A DNA stretch of 64,000 nt from Pseudomonadota bacterium (GCA_027620075.1 JAQCEY010000002.1:40358-104357), one strand, 5' to 3'; counted from the stretch's first letter, positions 35,522 through 44,700 are shown. A program made the numbers and translations. The notes: generated by a model from the letters alone, not told the origin.

Positions 35522-36370
35522 ATGAATGATTCAAAAGAATTAAATTTCCATTTACACCTTGTGTCGGATTCTACGGCCGAGACGGTAAGCTCTGTAGCTC
35601 GTGCGTCTATTGCACAGTTTGACGGTGTTGAGGTGGAAGAACATACATGGCCTTTGGTGCGTACAAAGGCACAGGTAGACAAGGTGTTAAAAGGTATCCG
35701 TGAAACGGGTGGTTTTGTAATGTACACTATGGCGGATAAGCATCTTCGTAAACATCTGAAAAAAAACTGTGAAGAAATGGGAATACCTTGTATATCCGCA
35801 ATAGCACGCATGATTACGGCATTATCGGAGTGGATGGACAAGAAGACTACATTCCATAAACCCGGTCGTCAGCATGAACTTGATGAGGATTATTTTAACC
35901 GTGTTGAGGCTATAAATTTTGCACTTACTCATGATGACGGGCAGTCCGTATGGGATTTGGAAGAAGCTGATGTTGTGCTTGTCGGTGCGTCTAGGACATC
36001 TAAATCTCCAACGTCAATGTATCTTGCATATCGTGGTTTTCGTGCTGCTAATGTGCCTTATGTTACGGGTGTTCCGTTGCCTGATATTGTGCATAAATTA
36101 AAGAATCCTCTGGTTGTAGGTCTTACAATAAGCCCCGATGTTCTGGTACAGATACGTAAGAACAGGCTTTTATCAATTAATGAACAGAAAAGCACGGACT
36201 ATACCGATATTGAGAGGGTTAAGGAGGAATTGGTGCAGGTAAGGAGGGTTTTTACAAAGAATCAATGGCCGGTTATAGATGTTACTCGCCGTTCTGTTGA
36301 GGAAACTACTGCCAATATAATACAGATGTTTGAAAAAAGGAAATATCAGCGTGAAAAGGAAGTTAAATGA
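35522..36370 (+). CDS. ppsR: pyruvate,phosphate dikinase / PEP synthase regulatory protein
   Basis: 282 residues of the DUF299 family. The N-terminal His-Leu-Val-Ser-Asp-Ser-Thr-Ala-Glu-Thr is followed by the P-loop Val-Gly-Ala-Ser-Arg-Thr-Ser-Lys-Ser-Pro-Thr-Ser (about 155-165). Members are bifunctional ADP-dependent Ser/Thr kinases and phosphate-dependent phosphorylases acting on PPDK or PEP synthase. It is the first gene to the right of the origin, as in many alphaproteobacteria, and overlaps aroE by 4 bases (ATGA). Confidence 0.95.
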   Translation: MNDSKELNFHLHLVSDSTAETVSSVARASIAQFDGVEVEEHTWPLVRTKAQVDKVLKGIRETGGFVMYTMADKHLRKHLKKNCEEMGIPCISAIARMITALSEWMDKKTTFHKPGRQHELDEDYFNRVEAINFALTHDDGQSVWDLEEADVVLVGASRTSKSPTSMYLAYRGFRAANVPYVTGVPLPDIVHKLKNPLVVGLTISPDVLVQIRKNRLLSINEQKSTDYTDIERVKEELVQVRRVFTKNQWPVIDVTRRSVEETTANIIQMFEKRKYQREKEVK

Positions 36371-37269
36371 CGCATAAAAAAGTAGCGGTAATAGGATATC
36401 CGGTAAAACATTCATTATCCCCCGTGCTGCATGGCTATTGGCTTAAAAAATATAATATTGACGGCGAATACGGCATGCTTGAGGTGAAGCCTGAAGACTT
36501 GGAGCAAACGTTACTTGGATTGAAAGATAAAGGATATGTTGGTTGTAACCTTACAATTCCGCATAAAGAGGCGGCTTTTGAATTGGTTGATAAGCAAACA
36601 TCAGTTTCTTTTAGAGGACATGAACCAACAGTAATAAAGGCTATTAATACAATATTAGTTGAGAATGACGGTACTCTCACAGCAGCTAATACAGATGTTT
36701 ATGGCTTTATCCAAAATATAAAAGAATCAGAACCTAATTTTAATTTTACTAAAGGTAGTGCTGTTGTATTGGGTGCGGGTGGTGCCGCTAGGTCTATTGT
36801 TTACGGTTTGATACAGAGAAATGTTCCAAATATTTTTATTGTAAATAGAACAAGAAGAAAGTCTGATATTATGGTAGGTGATTTAGAGTATTTTACAGGC
36901 TTTAATGGAAATAATTCAAAATTAAAGGCTTTAGGCTGGAACGACCGTAACGAAATATTAGCAGATGCCAATCTTTTAGTTAACACCACATCGCTTGGGA
37001 TGAAGGGCAATCCAGAACTTGACATAAACTTGGAAAAACTGCCGAAAAATGCGTTAGTTACCGATATCGTATATAGCCCGATTGAGGTTGACCCAAGCAA
37101 CCCTACTTATACAAAACTATTAAAAAATGCATCGGCACGTGGAAATTTAGTTGTAGAAGGGCTGGGAATGTTGTTATATCAGGCAGTCGCAGGTTTTCAA
37201 ATGTGGTTTGGAGTTAAACCTGAGGTTACAGAGGATTTGCGTAAACACGTATTGTCCCATATAAAATGA
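36367..37269 (+). CDS. aroE: shikimate dehydrogenase
   Basis: 300 residues. The substrate domain has Gly-Tyr-Pro-Val-Lys-His-Ser-Leu-Ser-Pro and Asn-Leu-Thr-Ile-Pro-His-Lys-Glu. The NADP domain has Gly-Ala-Gly-Gly-Ala-Ala-Arg-Ser and Asn-Arg-Thr. It reduces 3-dehydroshikimate, the product of AroQ in this window. In many relatives maf sits between ppsR and aroE; here it is missing, and the two overlap by ATGA. Confidence 0.96.
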   Translation: MTHKKVAVIGYPVKHSLSPVLHGYWLKKYNIDGEYGMLEVKPEDLEQTLLGLKDKGYVGCNLTIPHKEAAFELVDKQTSVSFRGHEPTVIKAINTILVENDGTLTAANTDVYGFIQNIKESEPNFNFTKGSAVVLGAGGAARSIVYGLIQRNVPNIFIVNRTRRKSDIMVGDLEYFTGFNGNNSKLKALGWNDRNEILADANLLVNTTSLGMKGNPELDINLEKLPKNALVTDIVYSPIEVDPSNPTYTKLLKNASARGNLVVEGLGMLLYQAVAGFQMWFGVKPEVTEDLRKHVLSHIK

Positions 37270-37293
37270 GTGACCACGAAAGGTAAATGTTTT

Positions 37294-37890
37294 ATGATAG
37301 TAATTGGTTTAACCGGCTCTATTGCAACGGGAAAAAGCTTTGTAGCAAGGTGTTTTTTAAAGCTTGGTGCTGCGGTTTTTGATGCAGATAAGAATGTCCA
37401 TGAATTGCTTACTTTCGGCGGTAATGCTGTAAAGACGGTGCGAGAGTTATTTCCCGAATCGTACCATGAAGGTGAGATTTGCAGAAGCAGGCTAGGAGAG
37501 ATAGTTTTTTCAGATAGTTCGAAGCGTAAGAAGCTTGAGGAGATAATCCACCCTTTAGTTGATAAAAGAAGAAAGGATTTTCTAAAGCAGTGTAAAAAAG
37601 ACAAGGTTAAGATAGCGGTTCTTGAAATACCTCTTTTATTTGAAACCGAGCGTCAGTCATTATGCGACTATGTGGTTGTAACTACCGTTGATTCATATAC
37701 ACAGGAAAAACGGGCATTGGAGCGTAACGGCATGACAAAGGAAAAATTCGATGCGGTAAACTCACTTCAGATGGCAAGTCGTGATAAGGTTAAAAAAGCT
37801 GATTTTGTTATAGATACGTCATTTAGTGAGTTTGCGGTGTTTAGGGAAGTGAAGAATGTGATGAATAAAATTTTGAGTAATAATGATTAA
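37294..37890 (+). CDS. coaE: dephospho-CoA kinase
   Basis: 198 residues from the ATG at 37294 (Met-Ile-Val-Ile-Gly-Leu-Thr-Gly-Ser-Ile), the usual family start, with AAAGG upstream. A GTG at 37270 abutting the aroE stop is possible. The P-loop is Gly-Ser-Ile-Ala-Thr-Gly-Lys-Ser. Asp-Ala-Asp-Lys, Ile-Pro-Leu-Leu-Phe-Glu-Thr and Phe-Val-Ile-Asp-Thr-Ser motifs are present. It is the last step of coenzyme A synthesis, in an operon with aroE. Confidence 0.95.
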   Translation: MIVIGLTGSIATGKSFVARCFLKLGAAVFDADKNVHELLTFGGNAVKTVRELFPESYHEGEICRSRLGEIVFSDSSKRKKLEEIIHPLVDKRRKDFLKQCKKDKVKIAVLEIPLLFETERQSLCDYVVVTTVDSYTQEKRALERNGMTKEKFDAVNSLQMASRDKVKKADFVIDTSFSEFAVFREVKNVMNKILSNND

Positions 37891-38009
37891 TAAAAAAACT
37901 ATTAAGAGTTGATGAGGCGGGGTATTTTTAATATGGTAGTAAAAAAACGACTCGTTATAGAGTGGTAAAGATAATTTTAAGAGCATTAAGGTAATAACGC
38001 AGAAATTTT

Positions 38010-38681
38010 ATGAGAGAGATAACATTTGATACGGAAACAACCGGAATTGATCCTAATTCAGGACATAGGATAATTGAAATAGGTTGTGTAGAACTGATTG
38101 ATAAAGTAAGGACGGGTGAGGTATATCATGTTTATATAAACCCGCAAAGAGACATACCCAAGTCTTCTACCGACGTGCATGGTCTTACAATGGGGTTTTT
38201 GTCCGATAAGCCCGTTTTTTCGCAGGTAGCTAAGGATTTTCTTGATTTTATAAGAGATGACAGGCTGGTTATACATAATGCGGCTTTTGACCTGAAGTTT
38301 ATAAATTCAGAGTTAGGTAAGCTTGATCTTCCGCTTGTAGAATTTGAAAGGGCTACCGACACTTTGAATATGGCAAGAGAGAAGTTTCCCGGTGCAAAAG
38401 CCAGCCTTGATGCCTTATGTAACCGCTTCGGGATAGACTTGTCAAAGCGTGAAAAACACGGAGCATTGCTTGATGCCGAGTTGCTGGCAGATGTTTATAT
38501 TGAACTGATAGGCGGTACGCAAGGAGCTATGCAGCTAGATGAGAATGAAATAAAATACGAGGAAAAAACCGTCCGCAGGCGGAAGTATCTTGAAAAGCGT
38601 AGTTTTGAGGTTTCTAAGGAAGAGTTAGATGCACATAAACAATTCCTGTCCGGTATAAAAGAGCCTTTGTGGGAAGTTTAA
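38010..38681 (+). CDS. dnaQ: DNA polymerase III epsilon subunit (proofreading exonuclease)
   Basis: 223 residues. DEDDh exonuclease motifs: Phe-Asp-Thr-Glu-Thr-Thr-Gly at the N-terminus, His-Asn-Ala-Ala-Phe-Asp near 90, and His-Gly-Ala-Leu-Leu-Asp-Ala near 150. The C-terminal tail would bind DnaE. It is 119 bases after coaE; that gap holds only A/T-rich DNA. The 3' end overlaps the convergent giant prepilin gene by 4 bases. Confidence 0.95.
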   Translation: MREITFDTETTGIDPNSGHRIIEIGCVELIDKVRTGEVYHVYINPQRDIPKSSTDVHGLTMGFLSDKPVFSQVAKDFLDFIRDDRLVIHNAAFDLKFINSELGKLDLPLVEFERATDTLNMAREKFPGAKASLDALCNRFGIDLSKREKHGALLDAELLADVYIELIGGTQGAMQLDENEIKYEEKTVRRRKYLEKRSFEVSKEELDAHKQFLSGIKEPLWEV

Positions 38682-41600
38682 GGTGTAAGAGGGATACCCC
38701 ACTTGCTTGAAAGGTAAGACTCCACATCTTTGCGGCTAGTGATAGAAAGTGCACTAGGGAAGAATAATATCTCGCCTATTTTTCCGTCCATTCCGCTTGA
38801 AGTTGTTCCGTCATAATTGCCTATATATACCGGATCGCCGGAGTTGGAGGCTGTCACAGGAACGGTACGGCTATTATTTAACGTACCGTTAATGTAAATT
38901 TCGTGAGTGGTGGCAGGACCGAATGTTCTAAAAGTAAATATATAATCGGTATTTGTAGTTATAGAGCCGTTAGTTGATTCTACGCCATCTGTGACGTCCA
39001 AAGTTCCGTCACCTATATCAAAATATAATCTCCACAGGTTGACATTGGCAGTTTTAAAAGTTCCTATTTCAAAAGGATTTGCGTAAACCGTTCCTCTATT
39101 GAAGAATACTCCCCAATAGTTTCCCAGCTCGTCGTATTTTAGTGTGAACATTACTGTAAAATTACCGTTTACATCAAAGTCATCTCCTGAAGCGTTGGGA
39201 ATAAGAAGTGTATCAAAAGTTAATCGGTTAAAATCAATAGCAGGTTTTGCGTTTATGCCTGACGATCTGTATTTAGGTCTTTTTGAGGCGGTTCCTTGTT
39301 TTGCGTGGTTATCATTGCCCGATTTATCCTTCCAACAGCCCACGTCATCGGAATAGGCGGCTGTTGCACCCGTACATGTATTATTTTTCAATACTGTAGC
39401 TGCCTCCTCAGCGTCAAGCCACAATACGGCGGTATCTTTTATGTCGGGATCCGTTATATTCCATTTGTCTATTAGATAAGTGTTTATAACGTTACGCTCG
39501 CTGTCTGAAAGGGCGTAGTCATAGATTATTATTTCACCTATATTTCCTGAGTGGAACATCTTGTATCCCGGCTCGTTCCAAGCCCCGATACTTCCCGGTC
39601 CCCATTTTTTTGCGTTGTCTGTGGTTATATTTTTTGAAACCAGACTACTACCGTTTCGGAATAATTCTGATTTAGTGTTATCGTCATATGCCGTAGTTAA
39701 ATAATATCTTCCGGCTATTGCGTAATCATCTTTTTGGACTGAAAGCGGATTTCTGCCCCTAATATCGAAATACATAGGTGCGGTTGTTCCTCCCTTATAA
39801 CCTATCCAGGTTGATTTACTACTTACACCGGACGCTCCTATAATTGCTTGCCCTACCCCGGAATAGCTGCTTTCTTTATGTATAGCAAAAACCGTTGATT
39901 TGTCAAATTCACCTATATCAGGATATTCCAGCCTTGTTGATGAGCCGTTGAATTTTAGCGTAGGTAGGTTATTTTGTCCGTCAGCATCGCTTGTATATAT
40001 AGGCTCGTAAGAGGAGTTGGCTTGTGTTGCATGGAAATTATTACCGGATTTATCCATCCAGCAACCGACGGTGTGTACCCCCGGGGTAGCCTTTGTTCCG
40101 GCATTACAGCCGCTTGTTCTCCAGACCGTATCGGTGTCCGAGGCATCATACCATAGGGTGGCTGCCTCAAAGACGGTTTGAGTGTCTATACCCCATTTAT
40201 CGCCAAGGTATGATTCTACGGTTTGTTTGTTTCCTGTTGATAATCCCGAATCATATATTAATATCTCGGCAACATTTCCATGGAAGAACATACTATATCC
40301 GCTGCCGCCTTCGTAGTATCCTCCTACAGTTCCCGGCCCCCATTTTTTACTTTGAGGACTTAATACTATCTGAGAGTCTTTTACTACTCCGTCACGGTGT
40401 ATGGCGGCATTAATATTATCATCAATTAATGACGTTATAGCATAAACACCGGTCGTACCGTATATGTCGAATATTTCAAGCGGATTTCTGTTCGTTGTTT
40501 CAAAACCAAGATATATTCCGTCATCAGTTCCGTAATAAAGCCAAGAGCTTCCGTTAAGCGCATTTGATGTTCCGAACATAACATTGTAAGTGTCGGGGAA
40601 GCTAAGCGTCTTGTGAACGGCAAATACGGTAGTTTCATTAAATGTACCTATATCAGGATAGTGCAGTGCATTACTACTGCCGTTAAACCTAACCGTAGGC
40701 AAGCCGTTCTGCCCCGAAGCGGTGCTTGTGTAGGAAGGCTGGCGTGAGCCGATAGGTTGAACGGCGTGATAATCATTTCCCGATTTATCTTTTAGGCATC
40801 CGACTTTATCGGAACCTGCAACGGCATTGATTGTGCAGCTATCATTAGAAAAGACCATACACTGATCGGCTGCGTCCAGCCATAATTTTACACCGGCTAC
40901 GCCAACGTCGCTTTCTTCATAGGCAGGGCATGAGTTTTTACAAGGTATTCTTTCATTTGTCCAGTTTCCGTTCATATCGCAATCGCTAAGAGGATATCCC
41001 GGTGCTTGGGCAACATAACCGGAGGCAACATCACATGTTCCCGTTACGTTTTTTTCTCCGGCGAATGTAAGCGGATATGTAGCGTTATTTGTTAATGTCG
41101 GAGCTTCGGGACATGTTATTCTTACGCACTCATCGTTTACGGTATTACTCCATGTGGCAGTGTTGTCTGCATTTAATATACAGTTTCTTGTAGGGTCTGC
41201 GGAAACCTTTTTATATCCGGGGGTGCATGATGTGTAAGTGGCTGTTTGTCCGCCTAGGGTAGTAGGCCAGTAGGCGTTTCCCTTGTTATCTGCGGGAGCT
41301 TCACATATGCCTATTACGCAGTTTGTTTTAACTTCCTGCCAATCTCCGTTATTGTCGCAATATTCCATTACCGTGCCGTTAGTTCCGTTCGGACAGAATG
41401 CACCCTCTTTTATTCTAACGCTGCCTATGTTTTCACCGCCGCTACACCGGATTGGCTGGCACGTATCACTTAAGGTTGTCCAGTAGTCGTTAGAATCGTT
41501 ATCTATACATTGTAAAATATGGCTTCCGCTTTTCCCCGGAGGGCAGCCTATATTTTTCGTTGAATCCGAACTTGCGTTACATGTTCCGTAGACCGGTGAG

Positions 41601-42835
41601 CATGTAGAGCCGATAGCGGTTTTTTCCCACGTTCCGGCTATTGTACAAACTTCTATGGCACTTCCGGTATAATTGCTGTTGCAACCGGACGATGATATTT
41701 TTGTATCACCGATATTGTTAATACCGCATAAAATTTCAGTACAGTTATCAGGGAAAGGAACTCCCCACTTGTTATCGGTACATTTTTGCATTGCATAACC
41801 GGACTTGCCCCAGTCACAAGCCTGTGCCGGTCTTATTTCGTCGTTTGTCCTACAAGAGAGGTCTGTTCTGTGTTCGCAGTCCGAGCGTATGACTTTCCAG
41901 ACTCCGTTTTCCGTACATTGTTCGACTATTCCTTCGTTACCTTTCATTCCGTTTATACATGAAAGTTTTCTTATATCTCCGAATATACCGTTACCGGTAC
42001 ATTTTACTTCTTCGCAAAATGCACCCGTTACTTCCCATGTTCCTGAATTGTCGGAATCTACTCGGCATGTTTCTACGATTTTACCCGTATATCCTATAGG
42101 GCATTTTTTGTTGGAGTCGCTTACGCTTCTTGTTTGACCTATTGCATTACAACTTCCGGAAATGTCAGGCGCCTCGTTATTTGACGAACTTTTCCTTATT
42201 AAAAAAAACAGTCGGCAAGATGCCGACAAATTTGACAAGTTATAACTACCGTTGCTTTTTACGCATTCGTCACCTGTTCCTATGGCAAGGATAGAGCCTT
42301 CCAGAGGTTTTCCGTCATCAGCCTTATTATCCAGTATTTGTGCTTCCTCCGGTGTTAAGACGCTTAAATCGTTGGAAGAATCGCTGAAGCCTGTTAGTGC
42401 AATGATTATTGTTTGCTCGGAAATATCATTTGTCGGGTCGCTATCGCTATTGAAAACGGTGTTTGCTGACGGAAGTATTTTATACCCCCCTCCTTCAAAA
42501 CCTGAAGCCGGAACGCCCTTTCCGGGTATGTTGGTTGAAACACCGTCAAACTCGCCTTCTATCATTCCTGCCGTTGATAGATGCTGCCACAGGTTAAGTG
42601 CTTCGGCATCGGTATCTATAACTCCGTTACCGTTGCCGCTTACGGCATTCGGCAGGTTTGAAACGTTAGCTATATCGCCCGGTAAGGCATCATATTGCTC
42701 TTCGAATTGTTCAATTGCTCTGGTAACATTTTTGATATCGGACAAGACACTGTTGCTTTTTGTATTTTTTAGCACTATGAAGCCACCTGTAGCCACCACG
42801 ATAATGGCTGCGATAGATGCTAGTACCACTGACAT
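38678..42835 (-). CDS. giant prepilin-like protein with Cys-rich stalk and three LamG-like domains
   Basis: At least 1385 residues. The first ATG (42835) lies just after the prepilin Glu5. In the same frame upstream the codons give Arg-Gly-Thr-Gly-Gly|Phe-Ser-Phe-Thr-Glu-Met, back to a TAG at 42878-42880, with no ATG, GTG or TTG; only an ATT at 42866-42868 could start it. Regions: pilin-like about 1-220 with Tyr-Asp-Ala-Leu-Pro-Gly-Asp-Ile; Cys-rich repeats about 225-635 (Gly-x-Trp...Cys units); three LamG/concanavalin-like domains (about 645-890, 890-1135, 1135-1385), each opening with Trp-Leu/Tyr-Asp-Ala and Cys-Trp/Leu-x-Asp-Lys-Ser-Gly-Asn. It is likely a surface or pilus-tip adhesin, or a gene losing its secretion signal. 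Confidence 0.8.
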   Translation of the reverse strand: MSVVLASIAAIIVVATGGFIVLKNTKSNSVLSDIKNVTRAIEQFEEQYDALPGDIANVSNLPNAVSGNGNGVIDTDAEALNLWQHLSTAGMIEGEFDGVSTNIPGKGVPASGFEGGGYKILPSANTVFNSDSDPTNDISEQTIIIALTGFSDSSNDLSVLTPEEAQILDNKADDGKPLEGSILAIGTGDECVKSNGSYNLSNLSASCRLFFLIRKSSSNNEAPDISGSCNAIGQTRSVSDSNKKCPIGYTGKIVETCRVDSDNSGTWEVTGAFCEEVKCTGNGIFGDIRKLSCINGMKGNEGIVEQCTENGVWKVIRSDCEHRTDLSCRTNDEIRPAQACDWGKSGYAMQKCTDNKWGVPFPDNCTEILCGINNIGDTKISSSGCNSNYTGSAIEVCTIAGTWEKTAIGSTCSPVYGTCNASSDSTKNIGCPPGKSGSHILQCIDNDSNDYWTTLSDTCQPIRCSGGENIGSVRIKEGAFCPNGTNGTVMEYCDNNGDWQEVKTNCVIGICEAPADNKGNAYWPTTLGGQTATYTSCTPGYKKVSADPTRNCILNADNTATWSNTVNDECVRITCPEAPTLTNNATYPLTFAGEKNVTGTCDVASGYVAQAPGYPLSDCDMNGNWTNERIPCKNSCPAYEESDVGVAGVKLWLDAADQCMVFSNDSCTINAVAGSDKVGCLKDKSGNDYHAVQPIGSRQPSYTSTASGQNGLPTVRFNGSSNALHYPDIGTFNETTVFAVHKTLSFPDTYNVMFGTSNALNGSSWLYYGTDDGIYLGFETTNRNPLEIFDIYGTTGVYAITSLIDDNINAAIHRDGVVKDSQIVLSPQSKKWGPGTVGGYYEGGSGYSMFFHGNVAEILIYDSGLSTGNKQTVESYLGDKWGIDTQTVFEAATLWYDASDTDTVWRTSGCNAGTKATPGVHTVGCWMDKSGNNFHATQANSSYEPIYTSDADGQNNLPTLKFNGSSTRLEYPDIGEFDKSTVFAIHKESSYSGVGQAIIGASGVSSKSTWIGYKGGTTAPMYFDIRGRNPLSVQKDDYAIAGRYYLTTAYDDNTKSELFRNGSSLVSKNITTDNAKKWGPGSIGAWNEPGYKMFHSGNIGEIIIYDYALSDSERNVINTYLIDKWNITDPDIKDTAVLWLDAEEAATVLKNNTCTGATAAYSDDVGCWKDKSGNDNHAKQGTASKRPKYRSSGINAKPAIDFNRLTFDTLLIPNASGDDFDVNGNFTVMFTLKYDELGNYWGVFFNRGTVYANPFEIGTFKTANVNLWRLYFDIGDGTLDVTDGVESTNGSITTNTDYIFTFRTFGPATTHEIYINGTLNNSRTVPVTASNSGDPVYIGNYDGTTSSGMDGKIGEILFFPSALSITSRKDVESYLSSKWGIPLTP

Positions 42836-42962
42836 TTCAGTGAAACTGAAACCCCCGGTACCTCTAATGTTGCTATACTATTATGACACACTGTTTTATA
42901 AAAAGATAGTGTTTTAATCGGGTGACAAAAAGAAGAATATGGAAGTTATTCGGAATAAGCAT

Positions 42963-43110
42963 AGAAAACTCTGCAAAAGCGGGTAAAGTTCAAATCTTAG
43001 TCCCTTCTCCCTCTGGGAGAAGGTTAGGGAGAGGGAGGGGTGTTTCAACAAAACAGTATCTTGCAATAAAAGCATCTGTTTAAAAAAATCCCTCACCCAC
43101 CTCCCTCCAG
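42963..43110. repeat. dispersed repeat with CTCCCTCTGGGAG hairpin
   Basis: AGAAAACTCTGCAAAAG (42963-42979) and the following GGGTAAAGTTCAAATCTTAG resemble the left part and inverted right end of the element at 31192-31289, followed by a TTCTCCC-TCT-GGGAGAA hairpin. Typical purine/pyrimidine-asymmetric sequence (AGGGAGAGGGAGGGG) follows. Confidence 0.5.
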
Positions 43111-43221
43111 CAGGGAATAAGAGCTATGCACACGCAAGTGGATAAAGTTATCTTCCTTTTTCATAAGACTGCACTATATCATGTTAAAAAGGGTTTTGAA
43201 TGGGAAATTTACTATAAAAGA

Positions 43222-43272
43222 CCTCCGCATAAGCCCCTTCTCCCATGGAGAGAGGCGGCTTCATGCGGAGGC
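43222..43272. terminator. large hairpin at the 3' side of the LamG fragment
   Basis: CCTCCGCAT-A-AGCC (43222-43235) pairs with GGC-T-TCATGCGGAGG (43256-43271). It lies just past the stop of the minus-strand LamG fragment at 43292 and could be its terminator. The rest of 42836-43291 (456 bases) holds this hairpin, the repeat before it and no gene. Confidence 0.5.
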
Positions 43273-43291
43273 TTCGTTTTGTGAAGGTAGA

Positions 43292-44226
43292 TCAAGGCGT
43301 TATAGGAATGTTCCATTTGTTACTAAGATATGTGTGCAACGTATCGCGCTCACTATCTGAAAGAGGGTAATCAAAAAGAATAATTTCGCCCATAGTGCCA
43401 TTCCAATAAGATCCACTATCTAATGAACCTAATTGACCTGGACCAAGAATCTTATTGTGCTGCGCAACTGTAACAAAATCGTCATAATAGGTTCGATCGC
43501 CGTTCATATAGCTATATACACGAGATGAGCTTTCAATTATTGTAGTTACGTAATAATTATTACGACTTACACTATAAGAACCATATGTATCATGAGCCTG
43601 GCCTATGTATCTGCCAGACATTATACGGTTGTTAACAGATAAGCCGTATCTACTATACCAAACTGGGATGTGCGCCGCTCCAAGACCCCAGCCATTTTTT
43701 GCCATTATATATGCTGTCTTTGGATAGGTATCCGCTTTAGTGACTAAGAAAATGGAAACTTTGGCATGACTACCTATATTAGGATAATCAAAGTTATCAT
43801 TAGATCCGTCGAAATTAATAGTTGGTATATTATTCTGGCCACTTGCTGCCGATGTATAATTTGGACGCTTTATAGAATTGGACTGTCTTGCGTGATAATT
43901 ATTGCCTGATTTGTCTAGCCAACATCCAACACCTGTGGAGGAACCCGGAGATACATTTGCGCCTGAGCAAGTATTGCTGGCTTTAACTGTATTATTATCA
44001 TATGAATCATACCATAACAGAGTGTTTTGTGGTAAAGCATCTGCATTTCTCCTTGCACAACGGACAGGTTGATTGCGGATCTTACCCTGGTCGGTTATCT
44101 GGTGACCGTCACTAAAACGCTGTATCCAGGCATTATTACTATTGTTCTCCGAAGACGACCAGTACCACGGATCATAGCAAAATGACTTGCTTTCGATGAT
44201 GAACTTTTGGTCAGTATAATCGAATA
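43292..44226 (-). pseudogene. 3' fragment of a prepilin-family gene: DUF1566 tip followed by a LamG-like domain
   Basis: An open frame of about 311 codons read from 44226 (after a TGA at 44227) to the stop at 43292; the only ATG is deep inside, at 43705. It begins within a DUF1566 (C-type-lectin-like) tip: Tyr-Asp-Pro-Trp-Tyr-Trp-Ser-Ser-Ser-Glu, then Asn-Asn-Ser-Asn-Asn-Ala-Trp, ending Val-Arg-Cys-Ala-Arg-Arg. It continues without a stop into a LamG-like domain ending Lys-Trp-Asn-Ile-Pro-Ile-Thr-Pro. Pilin and stalk modules are missing. A coherent frame from 44340 down to about 44220 suggests a frameshift there. A 120-bp stretch (44048-44167) matches the tip-coding region of the gene at 44817. 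Confidence 0.7.
44048..44167 (-). repeat. variable-region-like repeat, copy A
   Basis: On the coding strand it runs from TGGTACTGGTCGTCTTCGGA (plus the next G) to CGTTGTGCAAGGAGA. It matches copy B (44820-44936) exactly over the first 21 bases and at the GCCTGG, CAGCGTTTT, GTCCGTTGTGC and AGGAGA segments. It contains four AAC/AAT codons just after the conserved Glu (Asn-Asn-Ser-Asn-Asn). It is one codon longer than copy B. Confidence 0.8.
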
Positions 44227-44321
44227 CTCAATTATTCTGCCTGCAATACCCCAAAAAGGTATATTTTCTTTGGTAACAATATAAACACTGTTACCGCCAC
44301 CATCCGAGATGAACACGCTCA

Positions 44322-44345
44322 CCGAGCTATGTCGTAACATAACTC
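44322..44345. other. hairpin just downstream of the avd-like gene
   Basis: CGAGCTATGT and ACATAACTCG flank a CGTA loop, pairing at 9 of 10 positions. It lies directly after the minus-strand avd-like stop at 44353. It may be a weak terminator or a structured part of the retroelement. Confidence 0.4.
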
Positions 44346-44352
44346 GTTCCGG

Positions 44353-44700
44353 CTACCTCTTCCCCGAACTTTTTAACCAACCTTGTGCCTGTCGTGCCAG
44401 GCTATCAACTTTTTCTGCAATATCTGCGTATTGCTTTCTTGGTAATATCTTTATATCATGCGACAACCTAATCAAAAGCTGAACAACCTGAATATTCTCA
44501 AGGATCATCTCAATATGCTTTTCTTTATCCTTTGAGCTATTGGCTTTATAAATTATAATTACGAGTTCGATAATCTCATCTTTTAACTTTTGTCCCAGAG
44601 TATATTTATAATCTCTGGGGAAATTCTTTGTCAAATGTATAATCTTTAAAAGTAGGTCGTAAGTCAACTTATAAATAGGTAAATGTTGATATTGTGCCAT
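44353..44700 (-). CDS. Avd-like four-helix-bundle protein of diversity-generating retroelements
   Basis: 115 residues, all helical. It opens with His-Leu-Pro-Ile-Tyr-Lys-Leu-Thr-Tyr-Asp, then has Phe-Pro-Arg-Asp-Tyr-Lys-Tyr-Thr-Leu-Gly (27-36), Ile-Tyr-Lys-Ala-Asn-Ser (50-55) and Arg-Leu-Ser-His-Asp-Ile-Lys (78-84). It ends Gln-Ala-Gln-Gly-Trp-Leu-Lys-Ser (105-111). These are the features I know from bAvd-type proteins, which bind the reverse transcriptase and RNA template in DGRs. The ordinary 23S-insertion four-helix family instead has Ile-Ala-Glu-Gly, absent here but present in the relic at position 1. It sits between two DUF1566 tip sequences on the same strand. No reverse transcriptase gene is in the window. 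Confidence 0.82.
   Translation of the reverse strand: MAQYQHLPIYKLTYDLLLKIIHLTKNFPRDYKYTLGQKLKDEIIELVIIIYKANSSKDKEKHIEMILENIQVVQLLIRLSHDIKILPRKQYADIAEKVDSLARQAQGWLKSSGKR

Noticed and set aside
36360-36380. A maf gene between ppsR and aroE
   Set aside because: The genes overlap by four bases (ATGA); maf, found here in many relatives, is simply absent.
44048-44167. Copy A as the DGR template repeat itself
   Set aside because: Several differences to copy B (for example ATA/GAC and GAC/AAC) would require changes at non-adenine template bases, and it is read through into a LamG domain. A second variable region is the better reading.
44095-44340. An 81-residue minus-strand ORF just after the avd-like gene
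   Set aside because: Its second half is a wrong-frame reading of variable-region copy A. The first half may be a real remnant joined by a frameshift, so I mention it under the pseudogene rather than as a gene.
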